Assembly: GCF_037414475.1 (NCBI RefSeq)
Contig: NZ_CP147913.1
Coordinates: 1,364,001-1,428,000 of the forward strand
From: Myxococcus stipitatus
Lineage (GTDB): Bacteria > Myxococcota > Myxococcia > Myxococcales > Myxococcaceae
Length of the DNA stretch: 64,000 nt
Direction of reading: 5' to 3'
Position numbers and translations under genes: made by a program. Shown piece after piece: positions 1 to 8,106 of this stretch. Within the stretch, counting starts at the first letter, position 1. Every line of letters begins with the position of its first letter. The notes under the pieces were generated by a model. That model was not told the DNA's origin, made no database searches, and saw only the letters and a program-made list of their open reading frames with translations.

Positions 1-856
1 CGGGGGCCCACGCCGGCTGCGCCCCCGGGGTGAAGATCTCCGTGGTGCGGACAACGTCCTTTCCATCCGAGCCGCCCGTCACCAACACCTTCCCGCTGCG
101 AAGGAGGACCGCGGCGTGGCCGTGACGGCCCGTCACCAGCGGCGGCATGCTCTCCCAGGTGCGCGAGTCCGGATTGAAAAGCTCCGCGTTCTTGAGAGAG
201 CCGCTCGTATTGCGTCCCCCCGTCACCAGCACGAAGCCCGAATCAAGCCGGACGGCGGCATGCTCCACGCGCGGCGAGGTCAACTCGACCGAGGGAGACC
301 ACGCCTGGTCCCTGGGCGAATACTGCTCCGCGCTGTTGAGCACCGTGCCCCCGGCCTCGCCCCCCAACACCAGCACATAGCCCGAGTACAGCAGCGTCGC
401 CGTATGGCCCGAACGCCCCGTCGCCAGCCGCCCCGAGGCGCTCAGCGTCGGACACTCCGGCATGCCGATGGCGGAGAACGTCACGCTGGCGGTGGCCTCG
501 CGGGTGCTGCTCGCGGTGAGCGTGAGCGCCGCGGCGGGAGCCGGCACACAGTCGGGCGCCGTCCAGGTGATGTCCGTCGTGGTTCCCGTATCGGTCGGCG
601 CGCTGAAGGTCCCCGCATTCGCGGACCAGGTGAACTTGAGCGCGTCCCCCACGGGGTCCTTCGCCTGCACGCGCAACCGCACGGCCCCCTTCTTCTCGAC
701 GTAGACCACCGAGGCCGGCGTCTCCTCGAAGGTGGGCGCGCAGCGGTCCGGATGCTGCTTGCACCACACCTTCTGGTCCTCGTCGAAGTCGAAGCAACCT
801 CCGAGGACCACCAGCGCCCCCACGAGCAGGGGCATGACTCCACGTGCCGTCTTCAT
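1..856 (-). CDS. Kelch-repeat lipoprotein, C-terminus outside window
   Basis: Reading leftward from ATG at 856, the frame stays open to base 1, so at least 285 residues are present and the end is missing. The N-terminus is a lipoprotein signal: positive MKTAR, a hydrophobic stretch, then a VLGGC lipobox at about residue 21. Residues about 45-130 form an Ig-like or cadherin-like beta domain. From about 140 there are at least three kelch blades, each with a GR.GH(T/A)A.LL..G.VLV.GG pattern. A kelch propeller after an Ig-like domain is a common layout of surface-attached proteins in myxobacteria; the ligand is unknown. The start overlaps the stop of the upstream gene as ATGA, which suggests translational coupling. 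Confidence 0.85.
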   Translation of the reverse strand, partial: MKTARGVMPLLVGALVVLGGCFDFDEDQKVWCKQHPDRCAPTFEETPASVVYVEKKGAVRLRVQAKDPVGDALKFTWSANAGTFSAPTDTGTTTDITWTAPDCVPAPAAALTLTASSTREATASVTFSAIGMPECPTLSASGRLATGRSGHTATLLYSGYVLVLGGEAGGTVLNSAEQYSPRDQAWSPSVELTSPRVEHAAVRLDSGFVLVTGGRNTSGSLKNAELFNPDSRTWESMPPLVTGRHGHAAVLLRSGKVLVTGGSDGKDVVRTTEIFTPGAQPAWAP

Positions 857-1668
857 GGCCACCTCCCGGACACGAAGGCGGATGAACCGTCGGTCCCTAA
901 CGAGAGCGCCACGCCCTCCGTGTCGGACGAACCGCCCCACAGGTACATCCCCGCGGCCACGCCCAGCCCCACCACGCCCGCGCCCGCGAGCACCGCGCTC
1001 ACCGTCTGGATTCCCTTCCCCTTCGAGGCCGCGTCCTGCATCTCCTGGACACTGCCCGCGCCCCCGCTCTTGCGGGTCAGCTTCGAATGCTGCCCGTTCG
1101 CCATCAGCCACGTCACACCCGAGCCCGCGAGCAGCCCCCCTCCAATCGCCGCGGGCAGCCACGCCTTGCTCGACGCGCGAGGCGGCGGCTCCTGCAAGGG
1201 AGGAACGGGAGGGACGACCGGGGCCTCGATGATGGGCGGTGGGGCGACTTCCCGTTGCCGCGCGGCCGTCGCGTCCAGCTCACGCTTCACCTGCCCCCGC
1301 AGCGTCTCGAACCGCTCGGAGACCTTGGGAGAGACGGTCAGCGGAAGCTTCGCGTCCGGCTTCAGGAACAGGGCGGCCTTGAAGGCCGCGTCGGACAAGT
1401 CCGCCTCGCCGAGGTCGGCCTGGATGATGCCCTCGTAGAGCGACAACACCGTGTCATCCGCCTGCCCTTGGGAAAGGCGCTTGCCTCGGGAGACCTGCTC
1501 CAACGCCTGTTCGTATTGAAGGTCGTTATAGAGGCGCTTCGCGGCCAGCACATAAGGCTGCACCACGCGCGACTCCTGCGCCAGGGCCAGGCCGGGCGAG
1601 ACGCCACCCACCAACGCCAGGCTCATCACCACTCCCCGAATGAAACGTGTCAGCTCGGAAGTCTTCAT
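853..1668 (-). CDS. Secreted/membrane protein with TPR-like region and two C-terminal membrane helices
   Basis: A protein of about 271 residues. ATG at 1668 gives a clean signal peptide (MKTSELTRF, a hydrophobic core, then an ALA cleavage site); an in-frame ATG at 1677 and a TTG further upstream are alternatives. Residues about 35-120 resemble a helical repeat unit (LYNDLQYEQAL and ..AAFKAALFLKPDAKLP), a pattern common in myxobacterial proteins that count paired helices. A proline-rich linker (about 150-170) leads to two hydrophobic segments near residues 170-195 and 230-255. The gene overlaps the kelch lipoprotein by ATGA, so the two are probably made together and may form one envelope complex. 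No enzymatic motif is visible. Confidence 0.75.
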   Translation of the reverse strand: MKTSELTRFIRGVVMSLALVGGVSPGLALAQESRVVQPYVLAAKRLYNDLQYEQALEQVSRGKRLSQGQADDTVLSLYEGIIQADLGEADLSDAAFKAALFLKPDAKLPLTVSPKVSERFETLRGQVKRELDATAARQREVAPPPIIEAPVVPPVPPLQEPPPRASSKAWLPAAIGGGLLAGSGVTWLMANGQHSKLTRKSGGAGSVQEMQDAASKGKGIQTVSAVLAGAGVVGLGVAAGMYLWGGSSDTEGVALSLGTDGSSAFVSGRWP

Positions 1669-1844
1669 GGGCTCCATGGGCAATCAGTCTGTCGTGTACC
1701 GCCAGATGAAGACAGACGCCGCCAATCTAGACCCATGGATTCCTGAGACTGTCGGACTTTCGACATAGCTCAGGCTTTCACGCTTCCGCTTTGTCAAAGC
1801 CAACTCATGGGAACCATGAAGCCGGGGCACCGGACCTCACACCT

Positions 1845-1879
1845 GGCTGGAGTCCGCACCAGGGCGGCGGACTCCAGCC
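1845..1879 (-). terminator. Strong hairpin after the aldo/keto reductase gene
   Basis: GGCTGGAGTCCGC (1845-1857) pairs perfectly with GCGGACTCCAGCC (1867-1879) across a 9-nt loop, 22 nt past the reductase stop on the minus strand. There is no clear U-tract, so it is a stem-type terminator candidate by position and strength. Confidence 0.6.
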
Positions 1880-1900
1880 GGGAGGCCGCGGTGTGATGCC

Positions 1901-2986
1901 TCAGTAGGGCTTCTCGCCCTTCGCCACCCCGAAGGGGGACGGCTCGGCGAAGACGCCGTTCACCATCGTGCCGCCGTTGTGGATGGCGGGGAAGATGGGC
2001 TGCATGCTCTGGGGGAAGCCGAAGGTCGGCTGGGTGAGCGCGTTGAGGCGGGCGAGTTGGTCGCCGGTCAGCTTCACGTCGAGCGCCCCCACGTTGTCCT
2101 CCAGCTGAGCCAGGCGCCGCGCCCCGATGATGATGGAGCTCACGCCCGGCTGCGCGTGGACCCACGCCAGCGCCACACGCGCCACGGAGCTGCCCTGCTC
2201 GCGGGCGATGAGCTCGAGCGCGTCGATGAGGGCGTAGGTCTTCTCGTTGAGGAACGACTCCAGGAAGACGCCCCGGTCGCCCTTCTGCTTTCCGGCGTTC
2301 GCGCGGGTGTACTTGCCGCTGAGCGCGCCGCTCTTGAGCGGAGACCACGGCGTGATGCCCAGCCCGAACTCCAGCGCCATGGGCACCAGCTCCTGCTCCA
2401 CGCTGCGCTCCAGCAGGGAGTACTCAATCTGGAGGCCGACGAAGGAGGACCATCCTCGGAAGTGCGCCATCACATTGGCCTGGGCAATCTTCCACGCGGG
2501 CGTATCCGAGACGCCGATGTAGCGGACCTTGCCGGCCCGCACGAGGTCCTCGAGCGCCGCCATCGTCTCCTCGATGGGCGTGTGGACGTCCCAGTTGTGG
2601 AGCCAGTAGAGGTCGATGTAGTCCGTCTGCAGACGGCGGAGCGAATTCTCGCAGGCCGAGACGATGGACTTGCGGCCCGAGCCACCGCCATTCGGGTCCC
2701 CCGGGTAGAGATTCCCGCTGAACTTCGTCGCGAGCACCAGCCTGTCCCGGCGCGCCGGGTGACGCCCGACATGGTCCCCGAGGATCTTCTCGGAGTGGCT
2801 CTTCGTGTAGAAGTTCGCCGTGTCGATGAAGTTGCCGCCGAGCTCGATGTACCGGTCGATGATTTTCTGGGACTCCTCGACGCTGGACCCCCAGCCGAGG
2901 TCTTCACCGAACGTCATGGCTCCAAGACAGAGGGGACTCACGCGCAGGCCGGAGCGGCCCAGCGTCACGTAGTGGTTGAGCGGCAT
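1901..2986 (-). CDS. Aldo/keto reductase
   Basis: 361 residues, the usual length for the longer AKR subfamily (AKR11/12, YajO and similar). It has the family N-terminus (GRSGLRVSPLCLGAMTFG). The catalytic tetrad is visible: Asp and Tyr in FIDTANFY, Lys in LVLATKFSG and His in LYWLHNWD. The C-terminal cofactor region has a PGVSSIIIGARR motif. The expected activity is NADPH-dependent reduction of an aldehyde or ketone; the substrate is unknown. ATG at 2986 follows GGGAG. It is divergent from a MarR regulator 92 bp away, so repression by that regulator, released by a small electrophile or aromatic, is the natural hypothesis. Confidence 0.93.
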   Translation of the reverse strand: MPLNHYVTLGRSGLRVSPLCLGAMTFGEDLGWGSSVEESQKIIDRYIELGGNFIDTANFYTKSHSEKILGDHVGRHPARRDRLVLATKFSGNLYPGDPNGGGSGRKSIVSACENSLRRLQTDYIDLYWLHNWDVHTPIEETMAALEDLVRAGKVRYIGVSDTPAWKIAQANVMAHFRGWSSFVGLQIEYSLLERSVEQELVPMALEFGLGITPWSPLKSGALSGKYTRANAGKQKGDRGVFLESFLNEKTYALIDALELIAREQGSSVARVALAWVHAQPGVSSIIIGARRLAQLEDNVGALDVKLTGDQLARLNALTQPTFGFPQSMQPIFPAIHNGGTMVNGVFAEPSPFGVAKGEKPY

Positions 2987-3028
2987 GGTGGGCTCCCATG
3001 GGTGCTACATTGTGAGGACGGCGAACTC

Positions 3029-3061
3029 GTTCAACTTGGAACTTGGTTAATCCTGAACCAA
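3029..3061. promoter_or_regulatory. Operator-like inverted repeats between the reductase and marR genes
   Basis: TTGGTT-N7-AACCAA (3043-3061) is a 6-bp-arm inverted repeat of the size MarR dimers bind. It abuts a second imperfect repeat, GTTC-N6-GAAC (3029-3042). Both lie in the 92-bp divergent gap, just upstream of the marR ribosome site. Confidence 0.5.
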
Positions 3062-3078
3062 TTTCCACGCAAGGAGCC

Positions 3079-3486
3079 ATGTCGAAAATCGACCCCGCGA
3101 GAATCTGGAGTCTCAACCACCGGCTGTTGATGTCGGTGATAGCCAGTGTCGCCTCCGACATCACCGCGTTGGGCCTTGAGACGAAGGAGCTGTTCGTGCT
3201 CTCGGAGGTAGACGACCACCCCTACCCGGCCGAGCTGGCGGCGTCGCTCTGCATCCCCAAGCCCTCGGTGACGCTGTACGTGAAGCGGCTCGAGGCCGCG
3301 GGCTTCCTGCGTCGTGAAATTGACACCGCGGACCTGCGGCGGCACCGGCTGCACCTGACCTCGGCCGGCCGCAAGGTGATGCAGCAGGGCAACGCCCTGC
3401 TGTCCGAGGCGTTCGCCCTCAAGCTCGGACGCCTGAGTGCCGCGCAGCAAGCGGAGCTGCGAGCCCTTCTCGAGAAGATGAGCTGA
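3079..3486 (+). CDS. MarR-family transcriptional regulator
   Basis: 135 residues from ATG at 3079, which follows AAGGAG by 2-3 nt; an upstream in-frame start at 3043 would read through the operator and is less likely. The protein is a single winged-helix unit: dimer helices at the N-terminus, a recognition helix near residues 60-75 (IPKPSVTLYVKRLEAAG), then the wing (RREIDTADLRRHRLHLT) with the conserved D.R...L.LT signature. It is probably an autorepressor that also controls the divergent aldo/keto reductase. Confidence 0.9.
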   Translation: MSKIDPARIWSLNHRLLMSVIASVASDITALGLETKELFVLSEVDDHPYPAELAASLCIPKPSVTLYVKRLEAAGFLRREIDTADLRRHRLHLTSAGRKVMQQGNALLSEAFALKLGRLSAAQQAELRALLEKMS

Positions 3487-3530
3487 GGCACCCAGGCGCC
3501 GGAGTCAGGCCCTGCCCGAGGGAGCGCCCG

Positions 3531-3890
3531 CTACTTGCGCAGCTCCACCACGGGCACGAACCCACCGTAGATGACGCGCTGGCCATCGAACGGCATGGGG
3601 TTGTGCTCCGGACTGACGCGCGGGTCCTTCATCACGCGCGCCATGCCGGCGTCACGCGTGGCCTTGTCCGGCCACTCCACCCACGAGAACACCACCGTCT
3701 CGTCGTCCTTGGCCTGAACGGCCCGGCGCAAGTCGGTGACCTTGCCGACCGGCACTTCGTCCCCCCAGCACTCGAGGACCCGCGTGGCCCCGCACTCGAT
3801 GAAGACGGAGTCGCCCTTGCGAGCGTGCTCCAGGAACTTCTCCTTGTTCGCGGTCGGAACAGCGGCAACGAAACCATCGATGTAGGACAT
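3531..3890 (-). CDS. DUF1428 family protein (YbaA-like)
   Basis: 119 residues from ATG at 3890, which has GGAGG 6 nt upstream; the longer open frame to 4001 is not needed. The sequence starts MSYIDGFVAAVPTANKEKF and ends with MPFDGQRVIYGGFVPVVEL, both hallmarks of DUF1428, a ferredoxin-like dimeric fold related to antibiotic monooxygenase/DUF1330 proteins. In between are VLECWGDEVP and FSWVEWPDKATRD. The biochemical role of the family is unknown. It stands alone and converges on marR with 44 bp between the stops. Confidence 0.9.
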   Translation of the reverse strand: MSYIDGFVAAVPTANKEKFLEHARKGDSVFIECGATRVLECWGDEVPVGKVTDLRRAVQAKDDETVVFSWVEWPDKATRDAGMARVMKDPRVSPEHNPMPFDGQRVIYGGFVPVVELRK

Positions 3891-3915
3891 GTGAACCTCC
3901 GGGAATAGGTTGAGC

Positions 3916-3940
3916 CAGGAGGTGCCCTGGGCACCTCCTG
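3916..3940. repeat. 25-bp near-perfect palindrome upstream of the DUF1428 gene
   Basis: CAGGAGGTGCCC (3916-3927), one T, then GGGCACCTCCTG (3929-3940): 12-bp arms around a single base. It lies 26 bp upstream of the DUF1428 start. A regulator dimer site or, if transcribed, a tight hairpin are both possible. Confidence 0.5.
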
Positions 3941-3971
3941 AGCCGCGACGACCCTGGAGGTCAGAGATCGA

Positions 3972-4002
3972 CATGGCCCCCGCGGAAATCCACGGGGCCA
4001 TG
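3972..4002 (-). terminator. Hairpin after the Vps62-domain gene
   Basis: CATGGCCCC (3972-3980) pairs with GGGGCCATG (3994-4002), beginning 14 nt past the stop of the minus-strand gene. No U-tract is seen. Confidence 0.55.
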
Positions 4003-4015
4003 CACGCTCTTCAGG

Positions 4016-6073
4016 TCAGCGGGGGTCCGCCCTCAGCAGGCCCAGGTCCGTCGTCGGTATCTCATAGTCGTACCGATAGATGTTCTGGCTGTACGTATGG
4101 AGCGAGTCGATGCTCCAGTTCGTGCAGGTGAGTCCCATGTCCGTATAGCCGGAGCGGCACTGGGAGTGGCAGCTCGTGCCATCATCGCGGTCGCCCATCT
4201 TGCACTGGCTGCGGGTCCACGTCGGGGTCTCGGCCGCCCAGCTGGCCGCGTTCATCGTGCAGGTGGGGGCCTTCTGCGTCGGATGGGTCCCCACGCCGTC
4301 GGTCCCGTTCGGTCCCCACTCCCCGAAGCGGGAGTTCCAGTCGGCCTCCATCCACGGCTCCTGTCCGACCTCAAGCCGCACCAGCTTCGACCACGAATCC
4401 AGCCGGGTTCCCGTCGTGTTGTTCCGGTACTCCTCCATGGGCAGGCAGTTGTCGAAGGCTCCCCCGCTTCCCCCCTGGTTGTTGAACGCCGCATGCGAGT
4501 TCTTTCCCACGTAGACCACCGGGTGTGAGCCGTTCTCCAGCTCGAAGCCTCCGCGAGACGCGAGCCGGGTGTAATCCAAGCCGTGCATCGTGTAGGTGAC
4601 CGCCGCGATGGAAGACCGGTCCTCGCTCAGCGTGACGACGATGTTCTCCCAGTCCCCGTGGTGTGAGCCTTTCCCGCCCGCATCGCAGGGGCTCTGGTAG
4701 CCATAGAACCACCAGTACTTGATGCGCACCTGATCTCCACACTGAATCTCCTGGTAGTACGTGGGCAGGTTGCCCGACCCCAGGGTGGAGACATCCACGT
4801 TCTCCATTCTTCCCGCCGGGGTCGTCGCGCGGATGACGGCGTCGTAATACGTCTGCGCCGACATGGGATAGCCGTTGCCTTCTCCGTCGAAGCGCAGCCG
4901 GGGCGCGAACTTCATGGCGACAGGCTCGCAGTAGAACACCGGGTAGTCGGCATTGAAGGTCCCCAGGACCTGCGTCTTCGAAAAGCCGCTCGGGCACGAC
5001 GGGGCGCCCGTCGCCGGGTTCGCCACCTGCTGCGCGTCCACGTAACCCCACGCACCCGCGAAGGGATACGGAGGCGTCGTCCCCGCCACGTGGGGCTTGT
5101 AGCAGACATGCATGTCATAATCGGTGCCATACACCCCCAGCACCCGCTGGTCCGTGTAGCCCGGCGCGCAGCCGCCTGTCTGGGTGATGGGATTGGCCAC
5201 CAGCTTGCCGTCGGCATAACCCCACATGCCGCCGAAGTCATAGAGCGGCTCGCGGCCGAACCGGTACGGACGGGAGCAGACGAACACCGCCCAGTCCACG
5301 TTGGACGTCCCCAGGATCTTCGTCGTCGTGTATCCGGCCGGGCACGACGCGCCCCCCGTCGAGGGGTTGGGCACGAGCACGCCCCCGTTGATGTATCCAA
5401 ACGCACCGCCGAAGTCCCAGCGCGGCGCGGGGGAGATGCAATAGAACATGGCGTAGTCGACCCCCACCGTGCCCAGGACCTTGGCGGTCGTGAAACCCGC
5501 CGGGCATGAGCCGGAGCCCGTCGCGGGATTCGGGACCTCGCGTGTGTCGACGTATCCCCACGCGCCTCCAAAGTAATACGCCGGAGCAGTCCCCGCGGCG
5601 TGCGGCGTGTAGCAGGTGTGCAGCTCGCGGTCCGTCCCCGGCTGACCGAGGATTCGCTGGTCCGTGTAGCCCTTCGGGCACGCGCCCTGCCGGGTGATGG
5701 GATTCACAGCCAGCTTGGCGTCGACGTAACCCCACATGCCGCCAAAGTCATAGAGCGGCTCGACACCGGACTGGGTCGGCCGCGAGCAGATGAAAGCGGC
5801 CCAATCCACCCCCGTGGTTCCCAGCACCTTCGTCGCGGAGTATCCGGACGGACACGACGCGCCGCCCGTCGCTGGGTTCGGCGCGAGGGTGCCCCCGTCG
5901 ATGTATCCGAAGGCACCGCCGTAGTCCCTCCCGAGGAGGGGGTCGACGTGCTGCTCGGCGACCGCGAGCGGTTCGGCTTCTTCCAACGTCGTGCTGGAGC
6001 ACCCCGCGACGAGTCCCGCCGCGAGCAGACAACGACAAACACCGAGGAGGCGTAACAGTTTCATGGTTTCCAT
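4016..6073 (-). CDS. Lipoprotein with six ~50-residue repeats and a C-terminal Vps62-like domain
   Basis: 685 residues from ATG at 6073 (a second ATG at 6064 is equally usable). The lipobox LVAGC has Cys at about residue 25. Residues about 50-350 hold six repeats of about 50 residues, each built as FGG.WGY(V/I)D...NP.TG...CP.G(Y/F)...LG..G.D....C. Repeats 1 and 4, 2 and 5, and 3 and 6 resemble each other most, so a three-repeat block has duplicated. Residues about 365-600 match the Vps62 (DUF946) family: HHGDWENIVV, VYVGKNSHAAF and WGPNGTDGVG-like elements. The last part is Cys-rich. Vps62-like domains occur in fungi, plants and some secreted bacterial proteins; a membrane- or glycan-binding role is plausible but unproven. 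Confidence 0.8.
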   Translation of the reverse strand: METMKLLRLLGVCRCLLAAGLVAGCSSTTLEEAEPLAVAEQHVDPLLGRDYGGAFGYIDGGTLAPNPATGGASCPSGYSATKVLGTTGVDWAAFICSRPTQSGVEPLYDFGGMWGYVDAKLAVNPITRQGACPKGYTDQRILGQPGTDRELHTCYTPHAAGTAPAYYFGGAWGYVDTREVPNPATGSGSCPAGFTTAKVLGTVGVDYAMFYCISPAPRWDFGGAFGYINGGVLVPNPSTGGASCPAGYTTTKILGTSNVDWAVFVCSRPYRFGREPLYDFGGMWGYADGKLVANPITQTGGCAPGYTDQRVLGVYGTDYDMHVCYKPHVAGTTPPYPFAGAWGYVDAQQVANPATGAPSCPSGFSKTQVLGTFNADYPVFYCEPVAMKFAPRLRFDGEGNGYPMSAQTYYDAVIRATTPAGRMENVDVSTLGSGNLPTYYQEIQCGDQVRIKYWWFYGYQSPCDAGGKGSHHGDWENIVVTLSEDRSSIAAVTYTMHGLDYTRLASRGGFELENGSHPVVYVGKNSHAAFNNQGGSGGAFDNCLPMEEYRNNTTGTRLDSWSKLVRLEVGQEPWMEADWNSRFGEWGPNGTDGVGTHPTQKAPTCTMNAASWAAETPTWTRSQCKMGDRDDGTSCHSQCRSGYTDMGLTCTNWSIDSLHTYSQNIYRYDYEIPTTDLGLLRADPR

Positions 6074-6222
6074 CCGAGGGGGAGAATGGGCTGACAGCGG
6101 CCTGACGAACCGGAGTGGCCTCCAGGGTTCACTGCAGGCAGCGTGCCGCACGCACGCATCGCATGGGATGGCTTGGATTGTCTCGGTGGGGCCTCGCGCT
6201 TCATCGCGCGAGGAGCCAAAGG

Positions 6223-6261
6223 ACGCGTTCAGGGCGAACGTGCACGCGTTCCGAGCGAACG
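6223..6261. promoter_or_regulatory. Two tandem inverted repeats, 21-bp period, upstream of the Vps62-domain gene
   Basis: The 554-bp gap between 6073 and 6628 contains no credible gene. Within it ACGCGTTC-N3-GCGAACG occurs twice (6223-6240 and 6244-6261). Each copy is itself a GCGTTC-N5-GAACG(C/T) inverted repeat, and the copies are 21 bp apart, two helical turns. That suits two regulator dimers on one face of the DNA, 150-190 bp upstream of the ATG at 6073. Confidence 0.45.
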
Positions 6262-6558
6262 CGGACTCACCGCGCGCCCGACCCGCGGGAACCGATTCGT
6301 GGCCAACGCGCGCATCCGCTCGGCAATCGGCGGAGGCAGGTCTACCGCGCGGCGTGGACGGATTGCTTGTGCGCCCGGATGGGCATGTGGCCTGGGCCAG
6401 GGCGTCATTCCCGCCACGAGAGGCGTGACGACTCCGCCTGTCAGCGCCCTGGAGCTCGAGCACCCCACCCTCGCTCATGGCACCGCCGACGAACACTGGA
6501 TGCGCCTGAAGCGCGCCCTGCTTCGGGGTTCGATGACGCTGCCCCGCCAAGAGCGACA

Positions 6559-6591
6559 TCCCCTCGATGCCCGCATGGGTCCTCGAGGGGA
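6559..6591 (-). terminator. Hairpin after the GNAT gene
   Basis: TCCCCTCGA (6559-6567) pairs with TCGAGGGGA (6583-6591), 37 nt past the stop of the minus-strand acetyltransferase gene. Confidence 0.45.
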
Positions 6592-6627
6592 CGTTCGCAC
6601 CGAGGCTCTACAGGAAGACAGCGGGCA

Positions 6628-7260
6628 TCAGCTGCCCTGCTTCCGCGCGGAGCGGCGGAGCACCAGCGACTTGCGCATGCGCTGCTTTCCCTGGGGCCGC
6701 TCGGCGACGCTCTTGAAGCCTTGCTTCTCGAAGAACGGCACGGTCCCCGTGTACGCGGACGAATTGGCGACACGCGTGGCCCCCGCGGGCACCTTCACGG
6801 GGTATCCCTCCAGCGTGCTCACGCCACGTTGGCGCAAGGTGTCCATCGCGAACTTCAGCAACGCCGTGGCGACGCCCTGGTTCCGGAAGTCCTTGTGGAT
6901 GAAGAAGCAAGGCAACGACCAGACCTCGTCCGCGTCGTCACACTTGAGGCTGGGTGCCCGGTCCAGGCGAGGAAAGCTCCGGCGCGGACCGAAGGTGAGC
7001 CACCCCACGGGCTCGCCTTCTACGTAGGCCAGGAGCCCCCGCGCCTGGCCCTGCGCCACCAGGGCCTTCATGCGCTGCTTCGCGGAGGCGCCCTTCACGT
7101 CCTGGAAGCGCTCGCCTTCCTCCAATCGCCAGAACATGCACCAACAGCCCACACAGGCGCCGTTCTTCCCGAAGAGCTTCTCGAGCGCGGGCCACTGGAC
7201 AGGGGTCAACTCCTGGATGTCGATGTCGAGGGACATGCCGGGAAAGGTAGTGGCCTTCAT
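6628..7260 (-). CDS. GNAT-family N-acetyltransferase
   Basis: About 210 residues from ATG at 7260; a TTG at 7278 and an ATG at 7236 are alternatives, and none has a strong ribosome site. The N-terminal half carries a Cys-rich signature (CVGCWCMFWR) seen in a GNAT subgroup. The acetyl-CoA site is the conserved strand-loop-helix FFIHKDFRNQGVATALLKFA (beta4-V/I-x-R-x-x-G-x-G/A). The tail VPFFEKQGFKSVAERPQGKQ is the usual beta5-alpha4 end. It should acetylate an amine; substrate unknown. It stands alone. Confidence 0.85.
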   Translation of the reverse strand: MKATTFPGMSLDIDIQELTPVQWPALEKLFGKNGACVGCWCMFWRLEEGERFQDVKGASAKQRMKALVAQGQARGLLAYVEGEPVGWLTFGPRRSFPRLDRAPSLKCDDADEVWSLPCFFIHKDFRNQGVATALLKFAMDTLRQRGVSTLEGYPVKVPAGATRVANSSAYTGTVPFFEKQGFKSVAERPQGKQRMRKSLVLRRSARKQGS

Positions 7261-7395
7261 CGCGCGAGGCTCGTCCAATCGAGCAGGTCCACGTCACCTG
7301 GTTCCTCCGTGCTCACGGGTTCACGCATCCCGCGAGAAGGTGCGTGCTGGCGGCGAGCATCGAGGCGCTGTCCTTCGTGGAGGATAGTCGCGCGG

Positions 7396-7997
7396 ATGCT
7401 CATCGGGATTCCCGCCCTCGACGCGACGGATGGGTCGAAGCTGTTGCATGCCTACGGCCGCGCCACGGACACGTGCGTGCGCTGCTCGCCGAGGACGCGA
7501 AAGGCCGACACGAGGCCATGGAGCATCCATGGTCGGCCATCATCCACCAGGGCATGGAGGACGATGACGCGCTCTACGAGGACGAAGACGCGTCCAATGC
7601 CCTCTTCGCGCAGTCCCTGCTCGCCTGTGCCCAGGTCGCGGCGGCCATCAACGACTGGTTCACCGAAAAGCCGCCACAGCTTCCGATGCAGCCGCGCTTC
7701 ACCGTCGTCCAGCGGCTCCTGGAGCGAGTCCATGACTTCGAGCCCCTGGCCGAAGCGGCCCTGGCCGTCGCGCGGACCACGAAGAAGGCCTGGGTAGATT
7801 CCGAGTGGGGGCTGCCGGTGGCGCGAGCCTTCCCTCAAGGAGATGGCGTGGTGACGACCGCGGCGCAACGCCGCTTTCTCACCGCGCTCGTCGGCAATAA
7901 GGACCTCTGGGACCCGCGCTTCGGCAACCCCGGGAAGCACTTCCGGGAGGCGGGGCTCCCCTATGAGCGGGAGGCATGCGCGAGACTCGTGGAGTGA
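7396..7997 (+). pseudogene. HEAT-type repeat protein gene broken by a frameshift near 7471
   Basis: ATG at 7396 opens LDATDGSKLLHAYGRATD, which matches the N-terminus of a family of HEAT-repeat-like proteins (LDAVDW..L.HAYGPATDVP.HLRAL). After codon GAC (7468-7470) the match continues in another frame from 7473 as VRALLAEDAKGRHEAMEH and then IIHQG. Two bases (AC) stand where the family has about four residues, so a loss of about 10 nt, possibly between short AC repeats, explains the shift. The rest stays open to TGA at 7997. Either a recent pseudogene or an assembly error. The family function is not established. Confidence 0.6.
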
Positions 7998-8106
7998 CAT
8001 CCCGCCCCGTCACCGGGCTCGGAGGAGAGCAGGTGCCTCTCCATGTCTCACGAAGACGCCGCACACGCAGGGTGAATACAGCGCAAAGGTGTCCGTCACC
8101 AGGTGC

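Noticed and set aside
4900-6000. Possible CRISPR-like array
   Set aside because: The regularity is a set of ~150-bp coding repeats in an intact reading frame, not short repeats with spacers.
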